This document shows positions 1 to 5,629 of a DNA stretch of 5,629 nt, piece by piece (position 1 is the stretch's first letter; the number at the start of each line of letters is the position of its first letter). The DNA is from an uncultured Rhodospirillales bacterium (GTDB taxonomy: Bacteria; Pseudomonadota; Alphaproteobacteria; Acetobacterales; Acetobacteraceae), in the NCBI GenBank assembly GCA_903844785.1, contig CAIMVB010000358.1, positions 1 through 5,629 on the forward strand. The letters run 5' to 3'. A model generated the notes under the pieces. That model worked only from the letters and a program-made list of their open reading frames with translations. It did no database searches and had not been told where the DNA came from. The position numbers and the translations under genes are program-made.

Positions 1-1434
1 AATTATGACCTCGGCCATGGCGATGTCGTGATCGCGGCCATCACTTCCTGCACCAATACATCGAACCCCTATGTGCTGGTGGCCGCCGGCTTGGTCGCGA
101 AGAAGGCCGTGGAAAAGGGCCTGACGGCGAAGCCTTGGGTGAAGACCTCGCTCGCGCCTGGTTCCCAGGTGGTGACGGAATATCTGAACAAGGCGGGGCT
201 GACGCCGCATCTGGATGCGCTTGGCTTCCAGACCGTGGGCTATGGCTGCACCACCTGCATCGGCAATTCCGGCCCGCTGCCGGATGCCATTGTGGATGCG
301 ATTGAAAACAACAAGCTGGTCGGCGTTTCGGTGCTTTCGGGCAATCGCAACTTCGAGGGCCGCGTGCATGCCAATGTGCGCGCCAATTACCTCGCTTCCC
401 CGCCGCTGGTGGTGGCCTATGCTTTGGCCGGCACCATCCGCAAGGATTTGGCGAAGGAGCCGATCGGCACGGGCCGCGATGGCCAGCCGGTTTACCTCAA
501 GGATATCTGGCCGACGCAGAAGGAAGTGAACGACACGGTTCACGCCGCTGTGACGCGTGAGATGTTCCAGGAACGCTATGGCGATGTCTTCAAGGGCCCG
601 ACGCAATGGCAGGCCATTCGCGTTGAAGCGGGCAGCGACACCTATCGCTGGAATTCGGGCAGCACCTATGTGCAGAACCCGCCTTACTTCGAAGGCATGA
701 CCGCCGATCCGAAGCCGGTGGGCGATGTGAAGGGTGCGCGCATCCTGGCGCAGCTCGCGGATTCCATCACGACGGACCACATCTCCCCGGCGGGGAATAT
801 CCGGAAGGCGTCGCCGGCCGGTGAATATCTGCTCGAACACCAGGTGCGTCAGGCGGATTTCAACAGCTATGGCGCGCGGCGCGGCAACCATCAGGTGATG
901 ATGCGCGGCACCTTCGCCAATCCGCGTATCCGGAATGAAATGGTCCCGGGCGTGGAAGGCGGCATTTCCAAGCATTATCCTTCGGGCGATGTGGCGCCGA
1001 TCTACACCACCGCGATGCGCTACAAGAATGAAGGCGTGCCGCTGGTGGTGATTGGTGGCAAGGAATATGGCACGGGTTCGTCGCGCGACTGGGCGGCGAA
1101 GGGCACCTATCTGCTCGGCATCAAGGCCGTGATTGCTGAAAGCTTTGAACGTATCCATCGTTCAAACCTGGTTGGCATGGGCGTGCTGCCGTTGGTGTTC
1201 AAGGAAGGCGAAAGCCGCCAGAGCCTTGGCCTGACGGGCGATGAGATGATTGATATCCTGGGCGTGGAAAAGCTCTCGCCGCGCATGATGATGGATGTTG
1301 TCATCACTCGCGCCGATGGGTCCACGGTGAAGACCCAGGTGCTGTGCCGTGTGGATACCGCCGATGAGGTGGAATACTACAAGAATGGCGGCATCCTGCA
1401 CTACGTGCTGCGCGGGATGGCGAAGGCGGCCTGA
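1..1434 (+). CDS. acnA: Aconitate hydratase AcnA, C-terminal part (5' end outside window)
   Basis: Aconitase interconverts citrate and isocitrate through cis-aconitate in the TCA cycle, using a cytoplasmic [4Fe-4S] cluster. The frame is open from base 1, so the gene begins outside the window. The 477 residues seen are the C-terminal part of a protein that is usually about 890-900 residues. Visible motifs (window residue numbers) are [10 protein letters not shown] with Cys17 and [13 protein letters not shown] with Cys83 and Cys86. These are the three cluster ligands, and their spacing matches E. coli AcnA (435/501/504, from memory). About 418 residues are therefore missing. The C-terminal swivel domain follows: [15 protein letters not shown] near 246-260, then [14 protein letters not shown] near 355-368 with the substrate-binding Ser/Arg loop, then [17 protein letters not shown]. 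The reading frame is intact to TGA and all catalytic residues in this half are present. An intrinsic terminator follows 17 bases after the stop, so the gene ends its transcription unit. An internal GTG at 28 is not a real start. The AcnA type is favoured over AcnB by domain order and motif wording. Confidence 0.97.
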   Translation, partial: NYDLGHGDVVIAAITSCTNTSNPYVLVAAGLVAKKAVEKGLTAKPWVKTSLAPGSQVVTEYLNKAGLTPHLDALGFQTVGYGCTTCIGNSGPLPDAIVDAIENNKLVGVSVLSGNRNFEGRVHANVRANYLASPPLVVAYALAGTIRKDLAKEPIGTGRDGQPVYLKDIWPTQKEVNDTVHAAVTREMFQERYGDVFKGPTQWQAIRVEAGSDTYRWNSGSTYVQNPPYFEGMTADPKPVGDVKGARILAQLADSITTDHISPAGNIRKASPAGEYLLEHQVRQADFNSYGARRGNHQVMMRGTFANPRIRNEMVPGVEGGISKHYPSGDVAPIYTTAMRYKNEGVPLVVIGGKEYGTGSSRDWAAKGTYLLGIKAVIAESFERIHRSNLVGMGVLPLVFKEGESRQSLGLTGDEMIDILGVEKLSPRMMMDVVITRADGSTVKTQVLCRVDTADEVEYYKNGGILHYVLRGMAKAA

Positions 1435-1451
1435 ACTAAGCCGCAGTAATC

Positions 1452-1486
1452 AAAAGGCGCGGCGCCGAAAGGCCCGCGCCTTTTTT
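1452..1486 (+). terminator. Intrinsic terminator of acnA, probably bidirectional
   Basis: An 11-bp perfect stem pairs AAAAGGCGCGG (1452-1462) with CCGCGCCTTTT (1474-1484). After a one-base bulge (C1463) it continues as GCC (1464-1466) pairing with GGC (1471-1473), closed by a GAAA tetraloop. Six Ts (1481-1486) follow, giving a textbook rho-independent terminator for the aconitase transcript. On the - strand the same hairpin ends in four Ts, and it begins 4 bases after the TAG stop of the convergent hydrolase. It therefore probably terminates both convergent genes, less efficiently in the - direction. Confidence 0.93.
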
Positions 1487-1490
1487 ATGC

Positions 1491-2189
1491 CTAGTCAGCC
1501 AACCAGTCGCGCATCGCGGCATTCACCGCTTCCGGCACTTCCATACTCGGCAAATGGCCGGACCCTTCGAAGCGCGCCAGCTTCGCCCCCGGGATGGCGG
1601 CGGCCATTTCCTCGGCCAGATGGGGCGGGGTCAGCAGATCATCCTCGCCCACCGCAACCAACGTCTTGACGCGGATCGCGGGCAGGTCAGGGCGAGAATC
1701 CACGCGGCCCATAATGGCGGTTTGCTGTCGCAGGAAGGCATCGCGCCCCACGCGTTCGGCCATGGCCATCACCTCCGCCGCCAAGGGGCCATCAAGGCGG
1801 GAAGGATGCACCAGCATGGGCAGCAGGCGCGGTGTCACGCCGCGAAACTGCCCGCTTTGTGAAAGGGCGAGCAAGCCCCGCCGGCGTTCGGTTTGTTCCG
1901 GCGTATCCGGCCGGGCCGAGGTATCGAATAGCGCAAGCCGCTTCACCTGCCCGGGGGCGCGGCGGGCAATCTCCAGCGCCACATAGCCCCCCATGGAAAG
2001 TCCCGCGACAGCAAGCGGCCCATCCAGCCCGGCAAGGGCAGCTTCGGCCATGCCGGCAATGCTCTCATGGCCGGTGAGGCTGGCCACCACCACGCGGCGG
2101 GAGGCACTGAAGGCTTCGATCTGGTCACGCCAAAGCCGAGCGTCACAGAGCAAGCCGGGAAGGAGAAGCAGGGTTTCACGTTGATCCAT
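1491..2189 (-). CDS. Alpha/beta-fold hydrolase, substrate unknown
   Basis: A complete 232-residue protein with the alpha/beta-hydrolase fold, of the small cytoplasmic type with no signal peptide or membrane segment. The N-terminal strand and oxyanion-loop region is LLLLPGLLCDARLW (7-20). The nucleophile elbow is GLSMGG with Ser65. The acid is most likely Asp184 in VGEDDLLTP (Asp183 is adjacent). The base is His212 in GSGHLPSMEVPE. The triad is thus complete and in the usual order. The region around 95-165 would be the cap domain. The family includes esterases, lactonases such as 3-oxoadipate enol-lactonase, and C-C bond hydrolases, and nothing here selects among them. The start is well fixed: on the - strand an in-frame TAG lies only three codons upstream of the ATG at 2189. 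The Shine-Dalgarno match is poor, with only a GGGG about 13 bases upstream. The gene converges on acnA and diverges from the helicase, so it is probably monocistronic. Confidence 0.93.
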   Translation of the reverse strand: MDQRETLLLLPGLLCDARLWRDQIEAFSASRRVVVASLTGHESIAGMAEAALAGLDGPLAVAGLSMGGYVALEIARRAPGQVKRLALFDTSARPDTPEQTERRRGLLALSQSGQFRGVTPRLLPMLVHPSRLDGPLAAEVMAMAERVGRDAFLRQQTAIMGRVDSRPDLPAIRVKTLVAVGEDDLLTPPHLAEEMAAAIPGAKLARFEGSGHLPSMEVPEAVNAAMRDWLAD

Positions 2190-2406
2190 GCGCGCGGTCT
2201 AGCCCCAGCCCAAAGCCTGGGTCCAGGTCAGCTTGGTGCAAAGCTTCGGAAATCCTTGATTCCCGCGTGGTATCGGCGCATAGGGGAGGCGCTCGCGGTA
2301 AGGCGGGCCGGATCCGCCGGCCCCGGCGTGCGCGCCCCGCCGGGGCTCGGCCTTTCCCGCACCCACCGCCAGGCGCCCGCCAACCGGGCCTAGGAACTGA
2401 CTGAAC
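2190..2406. promoter_or_regulatory. Divergent intergenic region between hydrolase and helicase genes
   Basis: This 217-bp gap separates two gene starts pointing away from each other, so promoters for both should lie here. No strong sigma-70 match is visible. The best candidate for the helicase is TTGATT (2256-2261), 17 bases, then CATAGG (2279-2284), which is weak at -10. I find no convincing promoter for the hydrolase. Two short inverted repeats near the hydrolase side could be operator half-sites or chance: CCTGG-GT-CCAGG (2216-2227) and AGCTT-6 bases-AAGCT (2230-2245). The helicase side becomes very GC-rich and carries a hairpin annotated separately. No coding region on either strand is convincing. 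Confidence 0.5.
2320..2346 (+). promoter_or_regulatory. GC-rich hairpin in the presumed 5' leader of the helicase gene
   Basis: GCCCCGGCG (2320-2328) pairs perfectly with CGCCGGGGC (2338-2346) across a 9-base loop. This is a 9-bp all-G/C stem ending 60 bases before the start codon. A smaller stem, GGCGG (2302-2306) with CCGCC (2314-2318), sits just before it. There is no T-tract after the hairpin, so it is not an intrinsic terminator. If transcription starts near 2290 or earlier, it lies in the untranslated leader. The function is inferred only: chance structure in GC-rich DNA is possible, but so is a leader element acted on by an RNA helicase. Confidence 0.4.
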
Positions 2407-4302
2407 TTGAACGATAATACCGAAGCGACCACCCCCGAGGCGGTCCAAGAAACCCCGCAGCCTGTCATGGCCAGCGCGGATACCACCGAAGCCCAACCGA
2501 TGATGGTTGTGGAAGCCGCCCCCGTGGCGGAAGAAGCGGTTATTGCGGCGCCGGTCGCCGATGCCGTTGCTGAAAACGACGCCGCTGATGAAGCCGAAGC
2601 GTCTTTTGTCGCCGCCATCGAAGCGGAAATCGCATCAGCGCCGGAAGAAGATCGCCCCACCTTCGATTCCATTGGTTTGTCCGAGGAAATTGTGAAGGCT
2701 GTGACTGAATCGGGGTATCGCCACCCAACGCCCATTCAGGAACAGGCCATCCCCCATGTGTTGATGGGGCGCGATATGCTGGGCTGTGCGCAAACCGGCA
2801 CAGGTAAAACCGCATCCTTCGTGCTGCCCATGCTGGATATCCTGACCGGATCGCGCGCCAAGGCGCGTATGCCGCGCAGCCTTATCCTGGAACCGACCCG
2901 CGAATTGGCTTTGCAGGTCGCGGAAAACTTCGAAAAATACGGCAAATACCTCAAGCTCAATCATGCGCTGCTGATCGGCGGCGAAAGCATGAATGACCAG
3001 CGCGATGTGCTGGACAAGGGGGTGGATGTTCTGATCGCAACCCCGGGCCGTCTGCTGGATCTGTTCGATCGCGGCCGCGTCTTGCTCGCGGATTGCAAAG
3101 TGCTGGTGATCGATGAAGCGGACCGGATGCTCGATATGGGCTTTATTCCGGATGTGGAGCGTATTGTCTCCATGCTGCCGCCGCTCCGCCAGACGCTGTT
3201 CTTCAGCGCCACCATGGCGCCGGAGATCCGCCGCTTGGCTGATGCCTTCCTGTCCAACCCGAAGGAAATCACTGTGGCGCCGCCGGCATCGGTGGCCACC
3301 ACCATCACCACCGGCCTTGCTTATGTGCAGCCCTTCGATAAGCGCGAAGCACTGCGCCGTCTGATCCGGCGTGAACAAGTCACCAATGCGCTGATCTTCT
3401 GCAATCGCAAGATCGAAGTCGATATCCTGTATAAATCGCTGAAGAAGCATGGTTTCAGCGTGGGCGCGCTGCATGGCGATATGGATCAATCCCAGCGCTT
3501 CGCGACCTTGAATGCCTTCAAGGCGAATGAATTGCAGCTTCTGGTCTGTTCCGATGTGGCCGCGCGCGGCATCGATATCGGCGGCCTGTCGCATGTGTTC
3601 AATTTCGATGTGCCCTTCCATTCGGAAGATTACGTCCACCGCATTGGCCGCACGGGCCGCGCGGGCCGGGAAGGCCATGCCTATTCTATCGCCACCGCCG
3701 ATGATGCACGCAATGTCGCCGCCATCGAAAAACTGACCGGCAAAGCCATTCCCCGGCTTGAGATTGAGGGGTTGGAGCCGGTGACGGAAGCCGAAATCCA
3801 GGAAGCCCTGACCGCGCCCAAGCGGGGCCGCGGCCGTGGCGGTCCGGCGCGTCGCCCGGATCGCCGTGATGGCGGGCGTGGCCGGCCAGAGCGTGGCCGC
3901 CGCGATGCGTCAGACCGCGCCCCGCGCCCGGAAGCGCCCGAAGATTTGGCAGCCGAAGCGCCCGCGCGGCGCGAACGCCCGGAACGCCGCCCCCGCGCCG
4001 AAGCGCCGGAGGCGCGAGAGGCACCGCGGCGGGATCACGCCCCGCGCCGGGACCGCGATGCGCAGCCGAGCGAATTTGCCCTGCGGGAAGCCGCCATGCG
4101 TGATTTCCCGCCACGCGATCGTGACGCCCCGCGTCAGGACCGCGATTATCGCGGCCGGGATCGGCGCGATGATCTGGGCCCGCCCGTGCAGGGATTTGGC
4201 GATCTGGTGCCGGCCTTCATGCTGATCCCCGTCCCGCGCCGTAAGCGTGATGTCGCGGCTGAAGCCCCGTCTGACGAGCCGCCTGAAGCCAGCGCGGCGT
4301 AA
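2407..4302 (+). CDS. DEAD-box ATP-dependent RNA helicase, RhlE-like, with long charged tails
   Basis: An ATP-dependent RNA-unwinding enzyme of 631 residues, probably acting in ribosome assembly, RNA decay or cold adaptation. All core motifs are present. The Q motif is FDSIGL...PTPIQEQAIP (86-116). Motif I is AQTGTGKT (128-135), Ia PTRELALQ (163-170), Ib TPGR (212-215), II DEAD (236-239) and III SAT (267-269). Motif IV is LIFCN (329-333), V SDVAARGID (382-390) and VI HRIGRTGR (411-418). The core most resembles RhlE. Residues 1-82 hold 20 Asp/Glu and no Lys, Arg or His. Residues 471-590 are disordered-looking, with about 36 Arg and a short RGRGRGG stretch. The chain ends with FGDLVPAFMLIPVPRRKR (597-614) and an acidic tip. 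The start is taken as TTG 2407: an in-frame TGA at 2398-2400 forbids anything earlier except CTG 2401, and AGGA (2392-2395) is suitably placed. The next ATG (2467, residue 21) has no Shine-Dalgarno. The start codon is the least certain part. Confidence 0.95.
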   Translation: MNDNTEATTPEAVQETPQPVMASADTTEAQPMMVVEAAPVAEEAVIAAPVADAVAENDAADEAEASFVAAIEAEIASAPEEDRPTFDSIGLSEEIVKAVTESGYRHPTPIQEQAIPHVLMGRDMLGCAQTGTGKTASFVLPMLDILTGSRAKARMPRSLILEPTRELALQVAENFEKYGKYLKLNHALLIGGESMNDQRDVLDKGVDVLIATPGRLLDLFDRGRVLLADCKVLVIDEADRMLDMGFIPDVERIVSMLPPLRQTLFFSATMAPEIRRLADAFLSNPKEITVAPPASVATTITTGLAYVQPFDKREALRRLIRREQVTNALIFCNRKIEVDILYKSLKKHGFSVGALHGDMDQSQRFATLNAFKANELQLLVCSDVAARGIDIGGLSHVFNFDVPFHSEDYVHRIGRTGRAGREGHAYSIATADDARNVAAIEKLTGKAIPRLEIEGLEPVTEAEIQEALTAPKRGRGRGGPARRPDRRDGGRGRPERGRRDASDRAPRPEAPEDLAAEAPARRERPERRPRAEAPEAREAPRRDHAPRRDRDAQPSEFALREAAMRDFPPRDRDAPRQDRDYRGRDRRDDLGPPVQGFGDLVPAFMLIPVPRRKRDVAAEAPSDEPPEASAA

Positions 4303-4305
4303 AAA

Positions 4306-4331
4306 GCGGCGCCCGGCTTGCCGGGCACCGC
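4306..4331 (-). terminator. Hairpin after the helicase gene with its U-tract on the - strand
   Basis: GCCCGG (4311-4316) pairs with CCGGGC (4321-4326) around a CTTG tetraloop. After a C/A mismatch, GCGG (4306-4309) pairs with CCGC (4328-4331). On the + strand the hairpin starts 4 bases after the helicase TAA and is followed by GCCAAAATG, with no T-run, so it is not a canonical terminator for the helicase. It may instead protect the mRNA 3' end or cause only partial termination. On the - strand it is followed directly by five Ts (complement of 4301-4305), the layout of an intrinsic terminator for antisense transcripts. Confidence 0.6.
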
Positions 4332-4366
4332 GCCAAAATGCAATTTGCCGTGAATGAAAAGCCCTT

Positions 4367-4373
4367 GAGGAAA
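4367..4373 (+). promoter_or_regulatory. Shine-Dalgarno site of gcdH
   Basis: GAGGAAA lies with its GAGG core ending 5 bases before the ATG at 4376. It is the best ribosome-binding site in the window and fixes the start of glutaryl-CoA dehydrogenase. No convincing promoter is visible in the 73 bases between the helicase stop and this start, so gcdH may be transcribed partly by read-through from the helicase. Confidence 0.75.
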
Positions 4374-4375
4374 GC

Positions 4376-5578
4376 ATGAATATCGTGACCGCCCCGAAGA
4401 AAGCATCCACCGCGCATTTCACCTGGGATGACCCGCTGCTGTTGGATGAGGTGCTGACCGAAGACGAACGCATGATTCGCGATAGCGCCCGGCAATTCTG
4501 CCAGGAACGGCTGTTGCCACGCGTGCAGGAAGCCTTCCGCAAGGAACATTTCCACCGCGAAATCATGAATGAATTTGGCGAAATGGGCTTTCTTGGCGCA
4601 ACGCTGGATAGCCATGGCTGCGCGGGCATTGGGTATGTTTCCTATGGGCTGATGGCGCGGGAAGTTGAACGGATTGATTCCGGCTATCGCTCGGCCTTCT
4701 CTGTTCAATCATCGCTGGTGATGTTCCCGATCCATGCCTATGGGTCAGAAGCGCAGAAGGACAAATACCTGCCGAAGCTGCGCACCGGCGAATGGGTGGG
4801 CTGCTTTGGCCTGACGGAACCCGATGCAGGGTCTGATCCTTCTTCCATGCGCACGCGCGCGAAGAAGGTGGATGGCGGCTATATTCTGAACGGGTCAAAG
4901 ACCTGGATCACCAATGCCCCGATCGCCGATGTCGCCGTGGTCTGGGCCAAGGATGATGAAGGCATTCTGCGCGGCTTCGTGCTGGAACGTGGCATGAAGG
5001 GCCTGACTTTCCCGAAAATCGAAGGCAAGTTCAGCCTGCGCGCTTCCGTCACCGGCATGATCATGATGGATGAGGTTTTCGTGCCGGAAGAAAACCGCCT
5101 GCCGGGCGTGCGGTCCTTGGCTGGCCCCTTCTCCTGCCTCAATCGCGCGCGCTACGGCATTGCCTGGGGGTCAATGGGTGCGGCTGAAGATTGCTGGCAC
5201 CGCGCGCGTGATTACACCCTGCAACGCAAGATGTTCGGCAAGCCGCTGGCGCAAACGCAGCTGGTGCAAAAGAAGCTTGCCGATATGCAAACCGAAATCA
5301 CGCTCGGCCTGCATGCGGTGCTGCGCGTTGGTCGTCTGTTTGATGAACACAAGGCCGCGCCTGAGATGATCAGCCTGGTCAAGCGCAACAACTGCGGCAA
5401 GGCGCTGGATATTGCCCGCGTGGCGCGCGACATGCATGGCGGCAATGGCATTGTGGATGAATACCATGTCATTCGCCATGTGATGAACCTGGAGACGGTC
5501 AATACCTACGAAGGCACGCATGAGGTGCATGCGCTGATCCTGGGCCGTGCACAGACCGGGTTGAACGCCTTCGGCTGA
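4376..5578 (+). CDS. gcdH: Glutaryl-CoA dehydrogenase (decarboxylating type)
   Basis: An FAD-dependent acyl-CoA dehydrogenase of 400 residues that oxidises and decarboxylates glutaryl-CoA to crotonyl-CoA and CO2. It passes electrons to electron-transfer flavoprotein in the degradation of lysine, tryptophan and related compounds. Family signatures are [16 protein letters not shown] (143-158), the central WIT loop (177-179), [25 protein letters not shown] (280-304) and RDMHGGNGI (351-359) for FAD binding. Features specific to glutaryl-CoA dehydrogenase are [22 protein letters not shown] (98-119) and [20 protein letters not shown] (376-395). Glu379 is the catalytic base (human mature Glu370). 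Arg105 matches human Arg94, which binds the substrate carboxylate. Glu98 and Tyr378 match human Glu87 and Tyr369. Length and both ends match bacterial homologues. The ATG follows a good GAGGA site. The gene overlaps by four bases (ATGA) a possible tiny upstream ORF, and its stop codon lies in a palindrome. No electron-transfer or lysine-pathway partner gene is in the window. Confidence 0.96.
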   Translation: MNIVTAPKKASTAHFTWDDPLLLDEVLTEDERMIRDSARQFCQERLLPRVQEAFRKEHFHREIMNEFGEMGFLGATLDSHGCAGIGYVSYGLMAREVERIDSGYRSAFSVQSSLVMFPIHAYGSEAQKDKYLPKLRTGEWVGCFGLTEPDAGSDPSSMRTRAKKVDGGYILNGSKTWITNAPIADVAVVWAKDDEGILRGFVLERGMKGLTFPKIEGKFSLRASVTGMIMMDEVFVPEENRLPGVRSLAGPFSCLNRARYGIAWGSMGAAEDCWHRARDYTLQRKMFGKPLAQTQLVQKKLADMQTEITLGLHAVLRVGRLFDEHKAAPEMISLVKRNNCGKALDIARVARDMHGGNGIVDEYHVIRHVMNLETVNTYEGTHEVHALILGRAQTGLNAFG

Positions 5579-5588
5579 TCAGCCGAAG
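5569..5588. terminator. 20-bp perfect palindrome at the end of gcdH, possible shared hairpin terminator
   Basis: CTTCGGCT-GATC-AGCCGAAG is a perfect 20-bp palindrome, giving an 8-bp stem with a GATC loop in RNA from either strand. Its centre falls between 5578 and 5579, directly after the gcdH TGA (5576-5578). The base after the centre starts TCA (5579-5581), which is TGA on the - strand. No T-run follows on the + side (only TT), so intrinsic termination would be weak. It may be a bidirectional hairpin terminator between convergent genes, an mRNA 3'-end stabiliser, or a dimer-binding site. The palindrome is certain; the role is inferred. Confidence 0.5.
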
Positions 5589-5629
5589 TTCCTGCCATGG
5601 AAGTCCTGATTGAGCGGATGGGTGCGGGC
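5579..5629 (-). CDS. Possible 3' end of a convergent gene, product unknown
   Basis: On the - strand the frame is open from the right window edge to a TGA at 5581-5579, encoding the last 16 residues of a putative protein, ARTHPLNQDFHGRNFG. I do not recognise the family. Support comes from 13 of 16 third codon positions being G or C, as in the real genes here, and from the stop lying at the centre of the palindrome that also holds the gcdH stop, which fits a convergent gene pair. The competing reading is a + strand start at ATG 5597 (MEVLIERMGAG), which has no Shine-Dalgarno site. Only 51 bases are visible, so this is a tentative call. Confidence 0.4.
   Translation of the reverse strand, partial: ARTHPLNQDFHGRNFG

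Noticed and set aside
2635..3678. 347-residue open frame on the - strand opposite the helicase core
   Set aside because: It lies entirely antisense to a clear DEAD-box gene with all motifs. Its translation is rich in His, Gln and Ile with no recognisable domain, as expected for the shadow of a GC-rich gene.
4140..4154. CCGCGAT-T-ATCGCGG inverted repeat within the helicase gene
   Set aside because: Seven-base arms around one base cannot form a normal RNA hairpin loop, and the site lies in repetitive Asp/Arg codons where such symmetry arises easily.
3817..4176. Repeated GAAGCGCC-like and CCGCGC-like words suggesting a tandem repeat array
   Set aside because: The words are irregularly spaced and reflect recurrent Glu-Ala-Pro and Arg-Asp codons of a low-complexity protein tail, with no fixed repeat unit.
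4318..4346. Sigma-70 promoter for gcdH: TTGCCG, 17 bases, CAATTT
   Set aside because: The -10 element matches the consensus at only two positions and the -35 element lies inside the hairpin, so it is not supportable.
3910..4629. 239-residue open frame on the - strand spanning the helicase end and gcdH start
   Set aside because: It crosses two real genes and the hairpin between them, is Arg/Ser-rich and low in complexity, and mirrors the Arg-rich tail of the helicase. No family resemblance.
5597..5629. Start of a + strand gene after gcdH (MEVLIERMGAG)
   Set aside because: No Shine-Dalgarno site precedes it, only 11 codons are visible, and the - strand reading fits better with the palindrome and third-base composition. 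It remains possible.

Overview
The window is a GC-rich stretch of ordinary bacterial chromosome with tightly packed genes and short intergenic gaps. Family resemblance and codon use point to an alphaproteobacterium. An acetic-acid-bacteria or Rhodospirillales-type lineage is my best guess, from the overall look of the aconitase and the helicase tail; no sequence search was possible. I see no mobile element, CRISPR array, tRNA, rRNA or phage gene.

Layout from left to right: (1) The C-terminal half of an AcnA-type aconitase on the + strand, cut by the left edge of the window. It ends at a strong intrinsic terminator (1452-1486) that is symmetric enough to serve both strands. (2) A convergent alpha/beta-hydrolase on the - strand (1491-2189) with a complete Ser-Asp-His triad but no assignable substrate. 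(3) A 217-bp divergent intergenic region (2190-2406) with only weak promoter-like matches. It holds a 9-bp GC hairpin in what would be the leader of the next gene. (4) A DEAD-box RNA helicase of the RhlE type on the + strand (2407-4302). It probably starts at TTG. Its N-terminal tail is purely acidic and its C-terminal tail is very rich in arginine, ending in a short hydrophobic block. (5) A 73-bp gap containing a hairpin whose U-tract faces the opposite strand, and a possible 13-codon upstream ORF. (6) A complete glutaryl-CoA dehydrogenase on the + strand (4376-5578). (7) A 20-bp perfect palindrome centred exactly between the gcdH stop codon and a candidate stop codon of a convergent - strand gene running off the right edge.

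The genes do not form one pathway. Aconitase (TCA cycle) and glutaryl-CoA dehydrogenase (degradation of lysine, tryptophan and other glutarate-yielding compounds to crotonyl-CoA) are central and catabolic metabolism. The helicase acts on RNA. The alternating strands and hairpins at gene ends suggest mostly independent transcription units. I found no convincing new multi-gene system. The points most worth a second look are small: the palindrome shared by two convergent stop codons, the backward-facing terminator behind the helicase, the structured leader of the helicase, and the helicase's polarised tails.
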